Positions 24,320 through 33,863 of a stretch of 35,999 nt of DNA are shown piece after piece. The notes below the pieces were generated by a model. The model did not search any database, had not been told where the DNA came from, and saw only the letters and a list, made by a program, of their open reading frames with translations. Source of the stretch: Lentisphaerota bacterium (lineage in GTDB: Bacteria > Verrucomicrobiota > Lentisphaeria > Victivallales > SZUA-371); contig QKAL01000230.1 of assembly GCA_003246475.1 (NCBI GenBank), positions 1 through 35,999 on the forward strand, given 5' to 3'. The stretch's first letter is position 1, and every line of letters begins with the position of its first letter. The position numbers and the translations under genes are program-made.

Positions 24320-25333
24320 ATGGATAGAGAAAAAGTCAGCTGCAGCAATATTACGATGACCGATGTTGCCGAGCGGGCCGGAGTGTCACAAGCGACGGTA
24401 TCCCGGGTATTGAGCAATCATCCCCGGATTAACAATTACACCCGGCAAACGGTGATGCATGCCATACAGGAGCTGGGGTATCGGCATGTATCTCTGAACG
24501 GCGAGAACGGACGTGTTTCTGCTCCGACGACGCTTGGACTATTGATTTGTCCGCTTCCCGAACAAAAAAATCCCTTGGGCCTGGACTTTTTCAACGAGAT
24601 AATTGCCGGTATCCAGGAGGTAGCGCTGGATCATCATCTGGAGATTGTGCTTGCTACTTTGCCGGCGGGGGCGGACAAGGTGATGTTGGCCAATGTGACG
24701 CAGGAGCGCATGGCCGGTCTTATTTTGCTGGGCTATCCCTCCGAGCAGCTTACCACCCGTCTGCGTGAGGAAAAAATTAAATATGTGGTTGTGAGCGGAG
24801 ATGACAACATCGATGACCGAAGCGATATGATTACGGTCAATAATATCGAGGGCAGCATCAATGCCTGCCGTTATCTTCTGTCCCGCGGATGCCGGCGTCT
24901 GGGATTTATCGTGTCGCATCAGGACTCGTTCCGGATGACGGGGTTTCAGGTGGAGCTTTTAAGACATGACCTCTCGATTGCCGAAAAGGATGTCAGCGTT
25001 GTGGAGTCCACTGACATATCCGCTTTTATCGAGGAAATCCATTGCTGGATCAATCGGGGAGATTTGCCGGATGCTATCGTTATCAGTTTTTATGATGCGG
25101 CCATGGCGGTTAAAACGTTGCTGACTTTAAATGGGATCAAAGTTCCTGAGAACGTGGTGTTGTTTTCATTTAAACATCGGTTGAGCGACGACCAGATTCC
25201 CTGTATCCATCTGTCCCCCTCCATGCTGGGAAAAAAGGCGGCGCGGCGTATTATGGAGATGCTGCGGGATCCCAGCGATCCGCCTCACCGTATTGTTGTG
25301 CCGATGCAGGCCATTTTTAATCTTACAAATTAA
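24320..25333 (+). CDS. LacI family transcriptional regulator (cassette B)
   Basis: Sugar-responsive regulator of 337 residues. The helix-turn-helix ITMTDVAERAGVSQATVSRVL is at residues 11-31, followed by the hinge (LGYRHVSLN) and a PBP-like effector domain (TLGLLICPLPEQ; DMITVNNIEGSINACRYLLSRGCRRLGFIVS; CIHLSPSMLGKKAARRIMEML). The start at 24320 has GAGGA at 24311-24315 and lies just downstream of a promoter. An in-frame ATG 138 bp earlier would place the promoter and palindrome inside the gene and add 46 residues unlike any LacI N-terminus. The pilin-like gene follows after 35 bp without a terminator, so regulator, pilin-like protein and glycosidase should share one mRNA. Confidence 0.93.
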   Translation: MDREKVSCSNITMTDVAERAGVSQATVSRVLSNHPRINNYTRQTVMHAIQELGYRHVSLNGENGRVSAPTTLGLLICPLPEQKNPLGLDFFNEIIAGIQEVALDHHLEIVLATLPAGADKVMLANVTQERMAGLILLGYPSEQLTTRLREEKIKYVVVSGDDNIDDRSDMITVNNIEGSINACRYLLSRGCRRLGFIVSHQDSFRMTGFQVELLRHDLSIAEKDVSVVESTDISAFIEEIHCWINRGDLPDAIVISFYDAAMAVKTLLTLNGIKVPENVVLFSFKHRLSDDQIPCIHLSPSMLGKKAARRIMEMLRDPSDPPHRIVVPMQAIFNLTN

Positions 25334-25368
25334 CGAATCCCGGAAAATAATAAAGGAGCTTAAAAAAA

Positions 25369-26151
25369 ATGAGAGAAAAGAGCGGAACAGGTCAAAAGAG
25401 TTTTACACTTATCGAGTTGTTGGTGGTGATTGCGATCATTGCGATTTTGGCATCCATGTTGCTGCCGGCGTTGTCGAAAGCCAGGGATAAGGCGCATGAA
25501 ACACAATGTACCTCGAACCTGAAGAGTCTCGGTACCGCTACAATTATATTTGCAGATGCGCAGGATGGTTATTTGCCCCTGACCAATGGCGGCGGTTACG
25601 CAGCTAACTGGGCGTTTCACCTGGTCAATGCGGGATTGCTGAAGAATTCCGAGGACCCGTCCAACGGAAGTTATAATGGTAGCTGGATGTATTTCAATAA
25701 TCAGCTCTCGGTCTGCAAAGGGATTAAACGTAAAATGGTTGGCGACAACAGCGATCTTTTGAGCTGTCCTTCCATTCGTGGCACTGAAATGGCCGGAACC
25801 GGGATAAATTATTACATCAATGCCTATGGTTCTCCCCGCTACAGCATGGGAACCGGACCCAGTGATGATGGCAAAATAAAAGGTAATCCACTGGTCAAGA
25901 TCAAACGTCCGAGCGTACTGGTTCTGGCATATGACGGAGCCGCATTCAGCGGCGGTTCGATTACGATGGATGTCGGACCGATCTGGAACGCCTGCTGGAA
26001 TGATTATAACAATATGGGTGGAGCGCTGTCCCGGCGGCATAACAAAATGTCCAACACTCTGCGAGCAGACGGTCATGTGCAGAAAATTGCTTTGCAGGAG
26101 GTCGATAACTCCTCGTTCCCGGCGGTCGAATGGCATGTGCAGCAATTATAA
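25369..26151 (+). CDS. Pilin-like (pseudopilin) protein with H-x9-DG C-terminal motif
   Basis: A 260-residue paralogue of the cassette A pilin-like protein. After a 12-residue leader comes [20 protein letters not shown] with Glu at +5, then [22 protein letters not shown]. The residue before the Phe is Ser, not the Gly expected by prepilin peptidase. The globular part has paired Cys ([15 protein letters not shown]) and ends with [16 protein letters not shown], the H-x9-DG motif. AAAGGAG lies ten bases before the ATG. The gene sits between a LacI regulator and a large secreted glycosidase, exactly as in cassette A. A surface fibre, a glycan-capture protein or a secretion pseudopilin are possible roles; none is proven for this family. 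Confidence 0.9.
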   Translation: MREKSGTGQKSFTLIELLVVIAIIAILASMLLPALSKARDKAHETQCTSNLKSLGTATIIFADAQDGYLPLTNGGGYAANWAFHLVNAGLLKNSEDPSNGSYNGSWMYFNNQLSVCKGIKRKMVGDNSDLLSCPSIRGTEMAGTGINYYINAYGSPRYSMGTGPSDDGKIKGNPLVKIKRPSVLVLAYDGAAFSGGSITMDVGPIWNACWNDYNNMGGALSRRHNKMSNTLRADGHVQKIALQEVDNSSFPAVEWHVQQL

Positions 26152-26166
26152 AATTTAAGGAGCGAA

Positions 26167-28890
26167 ATGAGTGTTAGAACCATATTGATATTGCTGGTGA
26201 TGTTGGCCGCATCAGTCGGCTTTGCTGGCAATGAGCAAGTTAATCTGGCGATTGCGAAGGATGTGAAGTTCTCCTACCTCGATAACGATGGCAATGAGCT
26301 CGGGGCAAAGTATTTCAACGACACGACCGGTAAAATGTTGATTGGGGGTATGGATACGGAAGTCGTGTCGTCCAAGTACAGCAGTAACGAGAAGAAACGC
26401 ATGGCGGTACGTTTCGAGTTTCCGGTGGAGATACACCCATCATCAATAGATTTCAACTGGATGTGGGGACATAACGAAATGCAGTGGTTTGACCGGGCGG
26501 AAGTCTTTGTCGGCAACAAAGCCGGTAACCTGCCGCTGGTGAAAACCTTCAATAACCGTCGCATCAAGCAGAACTCGATCCCGATTTCCATTAAACTACC
26601 GCCTTGCAAGGGGCGGTATGTTGAGATTGTATTCTCGCAGGATGCGAATGTAAAATATTTCATGATGTCGTTCAGCTGTTTGCGGATTATGGCTACGGCG
26701 AGTGATCTTGCTCAGATGAACGCTTCTTCCGGAGATATGTTGCTGTCGTTAGTTCGCCAAGCCCCCTGCAATCTTTTTGAATATGGTAAACCGGCAACTA
26801 TGCCGTTGGAGCTTACTGCTCCGAAAAGCGGCCGGGCCACTTTAAAATACACTCTTCGAAACTATTTTGGCGATATTGCCGAACAACAGGAAAGCAGTGT
26901 AACATGCAAGGCCGGGAAAAACATTTTTCCTATTACTATGGAAGGGTTGGAAACAGGTTATTATGTGTTGGAGGTTGCCGCGGAGTTAAACGCAGCTAAA
27001 CGCATATACAAAGCAGAATGTCAGGCAAGCATGGGGGTGGCCGGTTTTCGGGTACGCAATATGGCGGAAGCGCTTGCCGCCGACTGCCGTTTCGGTATCC
27101 AGGGCGGTTTTGGATGTCCGGAGAGCAATGACGCCATGGTGAAGCTGGGGTTGAACTGGCAGCGAAGCTTTGTCCAGTTCGGACCGAATGTCGGCAAGAA
27201 TCCTGCTCAACCGTTTGAGGATTCCGATAACTTCATCAAGGCTCTGGTCCAGGACGGCTCCCGTATCATGATGCTCGAAATTAAAACCTTCCCCGCCGAC
27301 TGTTATGATGTTAAACGTTTCGGCCCGATGAAAGGCGACTGGTTTATCAATACTGTTCCGGTCAAGGCGAAATATCTTGAATATATCAAGAAGCTTGTCA
27401 GCCGTATTCCGAAAGAACAGAAGTTTTTTGAGATCTGGAATGAGCCGTGGGACATCAATCCGGCGGAATTTGCCGAGACTGCAAAGATGACTGAACAGGC
27501 TATCCGTCAAGCCCGCCCCGACGCGATCATCGGTCCCAACCTCGGGCCGATTGCTAACCTGGTAAAGATTATCGAGTACGGTGGTTTGGACAAGATGGAC
27601 ATGATAACGATTCATCCTTATGCGCCGGATTTCAAATCCAGTCCGGAGAAGGCGGAAATCCGGCAATGGGTCAAGGCTTTTAAGGCGACGGTAAAGAAAA
27701 ATCTGCGGCGTGAGCTTGATCTTTATGTAACAGAAATCGGCTGGCCGACCCCGAAGGGCGGGCCAATCGTTAATACCGAGCAGGAACAGGCTCAATATAC
27801 CGTTCGTGCCTGCCTGGAACTTTATGCTGAGGGGATTAAGGGTATCATGCCCTACTGCCTTGGACAACCAGAGACCGACCCCAATGAAAAAGAACACTTT
27901 TTCGGCTTTGTCCGTAAAAATCTTGAACCCAAGCCGGTTTTGCTGGCCTATGCCAATCTGGCATGCATGATTGAAGGATCTAAATACCTCGGGGATCTGT
28001 GGCTCGGGCCGGACATCGGTGCGATGCTGTTCTGCCGTAACGGTATTAATACACTGGTGGTTTATACGCCGGGAAAACCGCAGAAAATCCTGTTGCGGCC
28101 GGATGCCGCCGCCGTGACCATTACCGACATCATGGGCGCGAGGCAGACTGTTTCAGTAAAAAATAACCGGCTGTCTCTGACCTTGACCGGGGATCCTTTA
28201 TACATCGTGGGGGTGGGCGATAAGCTCAAGGCTTTGATTACCGATTCAACACGTCAACGCTGGACCGATGTTTACAAACGGGAGATGCGTCCGGCCATGC
28301 CTTTTACTTCGCCACCACAGATTGACGGTGATTTTTCGAAGTGGCGGAATTTCCCGAAAGTCAGGATTGTCGATACTGCGGTTTCAGAAAAGGATGCTTC
28401 CGCAACTCTGCAGATAGGCTATGACAGGAATTTCCTCTATCTGGCGCTTCAGGTTACTGACGATGATCCCGGGGTAAATGACCGGGAGGGGGCGCATGTC
28501 TGGGATGGAGACTGCCTTGAGTTGTTCTTCTCTCCATTACCGGAAAACGCCATCCCGGGGTTCCTCAAGGAAAACGATTACCAGCTGCTTATTGCGCCTA
28601 CGTCCAAATCCGGCAATCCGGTGGTGGTGTTCGGGGATGTATACCGCCGAGGACAGGAGGTTAAAGGAGTCAAAACATTTTTTAAGAAGCGCCCCGACGG
28701 CTGGGATGCCGAAATCGCCCTGCCCCTTTCGGCCTTTGCCGGTGCGGTCGGCGAGAAGGGACGTAAATGGGCTCTTGAGGCCAGTCTCGATGATGCCGAT
28801 AAAAAACGTGGAAGAGTCCAGATCAACTCCAACGGGCGCGGTGATAACTGGTCCAACTCCAGTGTCTGGTCACTGCTGGAACTTAAATAG
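26167..28890 (+). CDS. Secreted clan-A-type glycoside hydrolase with C-terminal CBM9-like domain
   Basis: A 907-residue exported enzyme. The signal peptide is residues 1-20 (LILLVMLAASVGFA). Residues 25-180 look like a discoidin-type beta-sandwich and 190-290 like an Ig-like domain. Residues 300-600 are a TIM barrel with acid/base E426 in FFEIWNEPWDI and nucleophile E523 in LYVTEIGWP, the arrangement of GH5/GH39/GH42-like clan-A retaining enzymes. A small beta domain (610-690) follows. Residues 716-905 resemble CBM9, a xylan/cellulose-end-binding domain (PPQIDGDFSKW; DRNFLYLALQVTDDD; WDGDCLELFFSP). The substrate is probably a plant or algal polysaccharide, but the GH family number cannot be fixed by eye. 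AAGGAG precedes the start; the unit ends in a strong terminator. Confidence 0.85.
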   Translation: MSVRTILILLVMLAASVGFAGNEQVNLAIAKDVKFSYLDNDGNELGAKYFNDTTGKMLIGGMDTEVVSSKYSSNEKKRMAVRFEFPVEIHPSSIDFNWMWGHNEMQWFDRAEVFVGNKAGNLPLVKTFNNRRIKQNSIPISIKLPPCKGRYVEIVFSQDANVKYFMMSFSCLRIMATASDLAQMNASSGDMLLSLVRQAPCNLFEYGKPATMPLELTAPKSGRATLKYTLRNYFGDIAEQQESSVTCKAGKNIFPITMEGLETGYYVLEVAAELNAAKRIYKAECQASMGVAGFRVRNMAEALAADCRFGIQGGFGCPESNDAMVKLGLNWQRSFVQFGPNVGKNPAQPFEDSDNFIKALVQDGSRIMMLEIKTFPADCYDVKRFGPMKGDWFINTVPVKAKYLEYIKKLVSRIPKEQKFFEIWNEPWDINPAEFAETAKMTEQAIRQARPDAIIGPNLGPIANLVKIIEYGGLDKMDMITIHPYAPDFKSSPEKAEIRQWVKAFKATVKKNLRRELDLYVTEIGWPTPKGGPIVNTEQEQAQYTVRACLELYAEGIKGIMPYCLGQPETDPNEKEHFFGFVRKNLEPKPVLLAYANLACMIEGSKYLGDLWLGPDIGAMLFCRNGINTLVVYTPGKPQKILLRPDAAAVTITDIMGARQTVSVKNNRLSLTLTGDPLYIVGVGDKLKALITDSTRQRWTDVYKREMRPAMPFTSPPQIDGDFSKWRNFPKVRIVDTAVSEKDASATLQIGYDRNFLYLALQVTDDDPGVNDREGAHVWDGDCLELFFSPLPENAIPGFLKENDYQLLIAPTSKSGNPVVVFGDVYRRGQEVKGVKTFFKKRPDGWDAEIALPLSAFAGAVGEKGRKWALEASLDDADKKRGRVQINSNGRGDNWSNSSVWSLLELK

Positions 28891-28901
28891 CCTCAAAACT
28901 T

Positions 28902-28938
28902 AAAATAACCGTCATTTTAACAAATGACGGTTATTTTT
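28902..28938 (+). terminator. Strong intrinsic terminator of cassette B
   Basis: A perfect 16-bp stem (AAAATAACCGTCATTT with AAATGACGGTTATTTT) around a 4-nt TAAC loop; the run of T at the 3' side of the stem completes the signal. Its near-symmetry means it could also work on the other strand. Confidence 0.88.
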
Positions 28939-29058
28939 ATGACATGATTTTTGTGAAATAGCGTTATTTATTTTTCACCACAAACCGATTAATAAGAAGG
29001 GAACGTTTAAACTAAAAGAACTATTTACAGTTAATGGCGTGAAAAAATTGAATCCATG

Positions 29059-29067
29059 AAAGGAGGT
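29059..29067 (+). promoter_or_regulatory. Near-perfect Shine-Dalgarno of the 1567-residue protein
   Basis: AAAGGAGGT with four bases to ATG 29072; the strongest ribosome site in the window, suggesting high translation. No convincing promoter was found between the preceding terminator and this site. Confidence 0.75.
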
Positions 29068-29071
29068 TTCA

Positions 29072-32000
29072 ATGAGTAACAAAGCGTTGGTATCGATTAT
29101 GTTGTTACTGAGTGCCGTGATTTTGCGTGGCGATAACTGGGAGTGGACCAAGGGGGCCTGGCCTGATGGTTTGACTGGGGTTTTGAAGAAAAACCAACTG
29201 AAACCGGCACTTGTCAACTGGTCTGCTGATTTTACTCAGCGTGAGAACGGCGGAACGCCATTTGCAGTGGTCGGCCAATTTCTGGATGGTTACCGGGCAT
29301 ATGTGCAATACGACAATGTTGGTAAAAAGCTGATAATCGGCGGCGGACAGCACTGGATGAATGCCGCGGTAATATGGCGGTTTGAAGCGCCTGCGGGAAA
29401 AACATTTGTCGGCGGAACGGTGACTTTGGATGGAGAGGCTCACATCGCAGGTGGTATTCCAACACTTTCCTGTGCCTATGTAGGCGCCAGCAATTCTCTT
29501 GATCTGAGTACATACCAGGGAGCCGGAGGAGGATATTATAACTACAATTCTGCCGATTTTGCCAAAAACTGGTTTGGCGCATTCAATACTCGGGGAACGG
29601 TGACGGTAAATATTCCGGCGAACTGTAGCACATTTTATGTGGTTGCGGCGGTGGATCAGACAGCGGACTGGACGGCGTTGCAGTTGTATGTGTATAATCT
29701 GCAGGTCAACGCGGTTCTTGACAATAATTATGGCCTGAGCATTGTAACTAATCGGGACGATCCGCTTTGGGTTGCCGATGATGTGGATGACCCGCTGGAA
29801 ATATTGGTGGTATCGACTGGAGACAGCGCATTATCGCTTAATCCTCCGGCGGCGGTTGACTGGCAGCTTATCCGCCGCGGCAGCAGCGAGGTGGAATGCA
29901 GCGGGTATGACAGCTTTACAGACGGTTCAACCCATGTTGACTTGAAAATGGCCTCACCGGGATTTTATACCCTGAAAGTATTTGACAATCCTGCAATGAC
30001 CAATATGCTTGACCAGCAGGACATCGTTATTCTGCCACAGCAATATTATCCAGCCACCTCCGCCAACAGTATTTATGGCTTTTTCGGCAACGGCAGTGAT
30101 CGCAGGCTGTGCCATCTCTTTGGCTCCAGATGGTCCGTAGCATGCGCTCAGTGGGCATTTTTGCAGCCTGATGCGGCATTACCGCCGGATTTTGCCGGTC
30201 TTTACGACAATATCTGCCTTAACAATGACTGGGGCCTGGAAACGATTATTCATATTGATACGGCACCCGGGTGGGCTAATGGCGGAAATTCTTCATATTA
30301 TCCTCCGACATCGGCATTCCTGGGGAGCTGGCAAAGCTTCAACAATGCCGTGGCAACAGAATTGAAAGGTGCTGCGGTATGGTATGAAAGCTGGAATGAG
30401 ATCAACAATCCGATTTGTGCTCCGTTTTCTTCTCCATATGATGTCGCCACTCAGTTGAGTGTGGGCAAGCAGTTGATACAATATCAGTACAACGGACTGA
30501 AAAGCGCGGATTGGCACATCAACCTGGCTGGAGGGTGTTTCGCCGGTCTGCTAGCAGACTGGGTCGACGACCTCTATGTAAGCCCTTATAGCTGTAGTAA
30601 TTCAATGGATCTTGTCAGTGCCCATCCATATTGTGCCGATGATGGCAGCGGTATTCATAAATTACCACCAGAACCAAACCTTGTTCCCGCGCTGACGGCA
30701 TTCCGTGAGTCCATGAACAACAGCGGCGGTGCAGCGCATCCACTCTTCTTTACCGAATTCGGTTGGTATGTAGCCTCCGGTGCGACAACTCTTGAACAGC
30801 AGGCACGGTGGGTTGCCCGCCAGTATGCCATTGTCAACGCCTATCGCGAGGCGTTGAATTTAAAAGCAATGCTTCATTTTACCTTTACCAGCGAACCGCA
30901 TTATTCGATTTTTGAATCCGGCCTGCGTGAAGCGTATCAACATCGTTTTCGACCGGTTATTAACGCTTTTTCCACCTCGTCTTCTCTGCTTGCCGGTACA
31001 AACCTTCTTCAGGCGGTACAGGATTATCCCGCGGTGGTCCGAGCCTATAAATTCCAGCGGGAAGATGAGATTATTTATGCCTGCTGGGCCACGGAAAGCG
31101 CGACGGAAAAAACTGTAACCTTGCCGGTGGATGAATCCCAGACCATGGTCCGGATAGGATTAATGGGAGAAAAAAGTTTTCAACTGGTATCTCCCGGAAT
31201 GGCAGTTAATCTGCCGGAGAACAGTGATCCGATTTACCTGGTTCAGTCCCAGAAATCGAAAATAGACTCTTTGCGCAATCATCTGGTTTTCAGTGTGGAA
31301 TGTGGAAAGAACCTGGATACTGGAAGTTTGACTTTGGCCAATACCGGGTGTTCTGGGACGCTGTCGGTATTGGGTTGTTCCGATCAGGGTTGGGTGTCTT
31401 GTCCTGGAAATGAGACTATACTTGCGACTGGAGGGGGGCCTGTTGATCTACCACTAACATTTGCCACCCGAGACCTGAATCCCGGCAAATACACTGCGAC
31501 AATCACCTTGACCGACAGCAATAATATTGCGCCTGAAAAGCAGGTCACAGTCACACTTCATGTTGCGGATTTGAACCGGATGACATTGCAGGATGGCGAT
31601 AATGGTGCGTCAAGTGAAAAATCGATTGAATTGAGTGAAGGAACTACGGTGGTCTGGGATAAATACGATGACTTGGCCACGGCCAAAAGTAAGTTTTATG
31701 CAGTGGATGGACAAGCGGCTAACGTGGTGGCATGGAATCCGGATCTGGATCGCGGAGATTGTCTGCAGTTGGGTTCTCTGTCCAGTTGGGCCAATGCTTC
31801 TGTTACGCATAAATTCACTGCCCCGGAAGGGTGCCGCTTTACCGGCGGCCAGATTCAGATGCAGGCTCTCAGTTATGGAGGGACTCCTCCGTCGTTGGGA
31901 TTGTACGTTACCAGCGGTTATAGTTCGAATTATGGCGACTTCAACCTGAGCCAGTCCGGAACGCTCTATGGCAGCGATGTACATGCGCCCCCGGCGGAGT

Positions 32001-33775
32001 GGACTTGGGATAACTGGGTCGTAAACATCCCCGCCGGAGCCAGTGAGTTTTATGTGACCATATATCTACCTGCAGACTACTCGCATGTCAGCGTCGGTTA
32101 TCTTCGCCTGGCTGAAGTTTCCTTCGGGGCAACAATGCAGCAGGGCGACCAGGGATCTGTTATCGGGAAAAGTATCACCCTCAAAGAAGGTAACGGTATT
32201 ATCTGGAATACCGGTGTTTCTGCGGCACAGATGATGGGTACTTTGTATTCCGCGACGGCGCAGCTACCTGACATGATTCATTGGAATGTGGATCAAAGCC
32301 GTGGCGATTGTATTCAAATGGGATCGGTTTCAAATTGGAGTAATGCATCGATAACCCACAAGATTAAGGCTCCGGATGGAAAGGTTTTTTCCGGCGGCCG
32401 GATGAAGCTGACGGGAATGGGTTACTGGAGCGCGCCACAGATCGGGTTGTACGCAACAGAGAGTTTTTCTGCCAACTATGGCAATTTTGATCTTAACACC
32501 TGTGGTTCCATCTACGACAGTGACTACCATGCGCCCCCTGCGGCGTGGACTTGGGATACTTGGCAGATAGATATTCCGGTCGGAGTTTCGGAGTTCTACC
32601 TGACGGTACAACATACAACGGACTACCATGTGGTATGTTTGGGAGCGCTGACGGCAGAGGATGTCGTTTTTGTCAAGCCTTTCCAATATTCTTCCAGCGG
32701 AGAGATTGCAGGAAATTCGATCCAGGTAGTTGAAAATGCCATATACTCCGTGCTTCACAACCAGATGACCGAGACCCAGGCCAGGGATACAATCTATGCC
32801 GTATCTGCGGAAGACGGAGTAGTTGTCGATTGGAAGGTGGAGAGTTCCGGAACATGTCTGAATTTCGGCAATACCAATTCCACTGGGAACTCCGCTGTGA
32901 CATGGAAGTTTACCGCGCCTCCGGGAAAGGTATTTAAAAGCGGTCAGGTCCATGTTGACGGCTATACGTTCTTTGGCGCGGCGATGGTGAATCTCTATTT
33001 GACCTCGGCATATGCCAGTTCCGCGACCGGGGACTTTAATCTGTCTGCGTCGGGGAAACTCTATGATTCAGATTCTCATGCGACAGAGGCTGCATATCTA
33101 TGGAACGACTGGTACGTGGATGTCCCCGACGGGGTTTCCGAGTTTTACGTTACGGTTTCACATACACAGGATTTTTCCTGTTTTTCAATGGGACAGCTGG
33201 ATCTTCGCAATATTGTTTGTGCAACACCGCTGCAGGACGGTAAATTCGGAAAAATACTGGGTCACACTGTTGAAGCAAATACCGGGACAACGTGTCTTTT
33301 TAATTCGGCAATGACGGTTGAGGAGGTAAAATCCAAATTTTATGCGGTACTTGGACAAGAGGAGAATGCTGTCCGTTGGCAGGTTAATGCTCCTGGAGAC
33401 TGTATCAGCATGGGAAGCGCAACTAGCCGAGCGAATGGCTCTATTGTTCTTAAAGTCAAAGCGCCGCAGGGAAAGAAGTTTGTTGGCGGATATGTTGATC
33501 TTTCAGGAATGACCTATTTTGTCGGTGCGCCGATCAATCTATATGTGTCTACCGCATTTGCGGCCACAACTTCCGGTGCTGTTGACTTAACCGGTTGTGG
33601 AGTTATTAACATGGACGATCACTCGACTATCGGTCAGTGGCAGTGGAGCAACTGGCAGGTAAATGTGCCGCCGGATGTTTCAGAGTTTTATATCATTGTC
33701 GATCACGATGCGGATTTTGCCGGCTCATGTCTCCGCGAATTGACGTTGAGGGACATTATAACCGCCGACCAATAA
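29072..33775 (+). CDS. Giant secreted glycosidase-like protein with repeated C-terminal beta domains
   Basis: A 1567-residue exported protein. The signal peptide is about residues 1-20 (ALVSIMLLLSAVILRG). Residues 50-215 are a divergent copy of the C-terminal repeat (AVIWRFEAPAGKTFVGGTVTL; TVNIPANCSTFYVV). Residues 215-325 look like an Ig-type linker. Residues 330-690 are a TIM-barrel-like domain with E443 in WYESWNEINNP and E562 in FFTEFGWY, at the acid/base and nucleophile places of clan-A glycosidases. Residues 745-838 resemble a BACON/Ig-like domain (LTLANTGCSGTL; LNPGKYTATITLTD). Then four tandem units of 181-183 residues start at 839, 1022, 1204 and 1387. No sorting signal or membrane anchor ends the protein. 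The substrate is unknown; the repeats probably bind glycan. It is a single-gene unit between two terminators. Confidence 0.8.
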   Translation: MSNKALVSIMLLLSAVILRGDNWEWTKGAWPDGLTGVLKKNQLKPALVNWSADFTQRENGGTPFAVVGQFLDGYRAYVQYDNVGKKLIIGGGQHWMNAAVIWRFEAPAGKTFVGGTVTLDGEAHIAGGIPTLSCAYVGASNSLDLSTYQGAGGGYYNYNSADFAKNWFGAFNTRGTVTVNIPANCSTFYVVAAVDQTADWTALQLYVYNLQVNAVLDNNYGLSIVTNRDDPLWVADDVDDPLEILVVSTGDSALSLNPPAAVDWQLIRRGSSEVECSGYDSFTDGSTHVDLKMASPGFYTLKVFDNPAMTNMLDQQDIVILPQQYYPATSANSIYGFFGNGSDRRLCHLFGSRWSVACAQWAFLQPDAALPPDFAGLYDNICLNNDWGLETIIHIDTAPGWANGGNSSYYPPTSAFLGSWQSFNNAVATELKGAAVWYESWNEINNPICAPFSSPYDVATQLSVGKQLIQYQYNGLKSADWHINLAGGCFAGLLADWVDDLYVSPYSCSNSMDLVSAHPYCADDGSGIHKLPPEPNLVPALTAFRESMNNSGGAAHPLFFTEFGWYVASGATTLEQQARWVARQYAIVNAYREALNLKAMLHFTFTSEPHYSIFESGLREAYQHRFRPVINAFSTSSSLLAGTNLLQAVQDYPAVVRAYKFQREDEIIYACWATESATEKTVTLPVDESQTMVRIGLMGEKSFQLVSPGMAVNLPENSDPIYLVQSQKSKIDSLRNHLVFSVECGKNLDTGSLTLANTGCSGTLSVLGCSDQGWVSCPGNETILATGGGPVDLPLTFATRDLNPGKYTATITLTDSNNIAPEKQVTVTLHVADLNRMTLQDGDNGASSEKSIELSEGTTVVWDKYDDLATAKSKFYAVDGQAANVVAWNPDLDRGDCLQLGSLSSWANASVTHKFTAPEGCRFTGGQIQMQALSYGGTPPSLGLYVTSGYSSNYGDFNLSQSGTLYGSDVHAPPAEWTWDNWVVNIPAGASEFYVTIYLPADYSHVSVGYLRLAEVSFGATMQQGDQGSVIGKSITLKEGNGIIWNTGVSAAQMMGTLYSATAQLPDMIHWNVDQSRGDCIQMGSVSNWSNASITHKIKAPDGKVFSGGRMKLTGMGYWSAPQIGLYATESFSANYGNFDLNTCGSIYDSDYHAPPAAWTWDTWQIDIPVGVSEFYLTVQHTTDYHVVCLGALTAEDVVFVKPFQYSSSGEIAGNSIQVVENAIYSVLHNQMTETQARDTIYAVSAEDGVVVDWKVESSGTCLNFGNTNSTGNSAVTWKFTAPPGKVFKSGQVHVDGYTFFGAAMVNLYLTSAYASSATGDFNLSASGKLYDSDSHATEAAYLWNDWYVDVPDGVSEFYVTVSHTQDFSCFSMGQLDLRNIVCATPLQDGKFGKILGHTVEANTGTTCLFNSAMTVEEVKSKFYAVLGQEENAVRWQVNAPGDCISMGSATSRANGSIVLKVKAPQGKKFVGGYVDLSGMTYFVGAPINLYVSTAFAATTSGAVDLTGCGVINMDDHSTIGQWQWSNWQVNVPPDVSEFYIIVDHDADFAGSCLRELTLRDIITADQ
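31586..33772 (+). repeat. Four tandem protein-coding repeats of about 546 bp
   Basis: Units at 31586-32134, 32135-32680, 32681-33229 and 33230-33772 encode 183, 182, 183 and 181 residues. Each has an opening GxxxGxSI-like segment, a GDCxxxGS box, a THKFTAPxGKxFxGG box, a NLYxTSxxxxxxGDFNLxxxGxxYDSDxHA box, WxWDxWxVxxPxGVSEFYVT, and a closing strand. DNA identity between units is modest, so the duplication is old. Confidence 0.85.
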
Positions 33776-33792
33776 ATCAGTTGTATCCTCCT

Positions 33793-33824
33793 GCCCGTCA
33801 TTTTATTAAAATGACGGGCTTTTT
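33793..33824 (+). terminator. Intrinsic terminator of the 1567-residue protein gene
   Basis: A 12-bp perfect stem (GCCCGTCATTTT/AAAATGACGGGC) with a 3-nt loop followed by TTTTT, 17 bp after the stop codon. Confidence 0.9.
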
Positions 33825-33863
33825 CTTCCAGCAATATATTTTTGAGCTTGTGCGCTGGAAACT

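Noticed and set aside
26986-27897. 303-codon minus-strand frame
   Set aside because: Antisense to the catalytic barrel of the large glycosidase, whose residues are conserved in the plus frame.
29005-29012. GTTTAAAC palindrome upstream of the 1567-residue gene as operator
   Set aside because: Eight AT-rich bases without a supporting promoter nearby; expected by chance in such sequence.
31586-33772. Tandem repeats as a CRISPR or DNA-level satellite
   Set aside because: The units are about 546 bp, in frame, and diverged at DNA level while protein boxes are kept; this is domain duplication.
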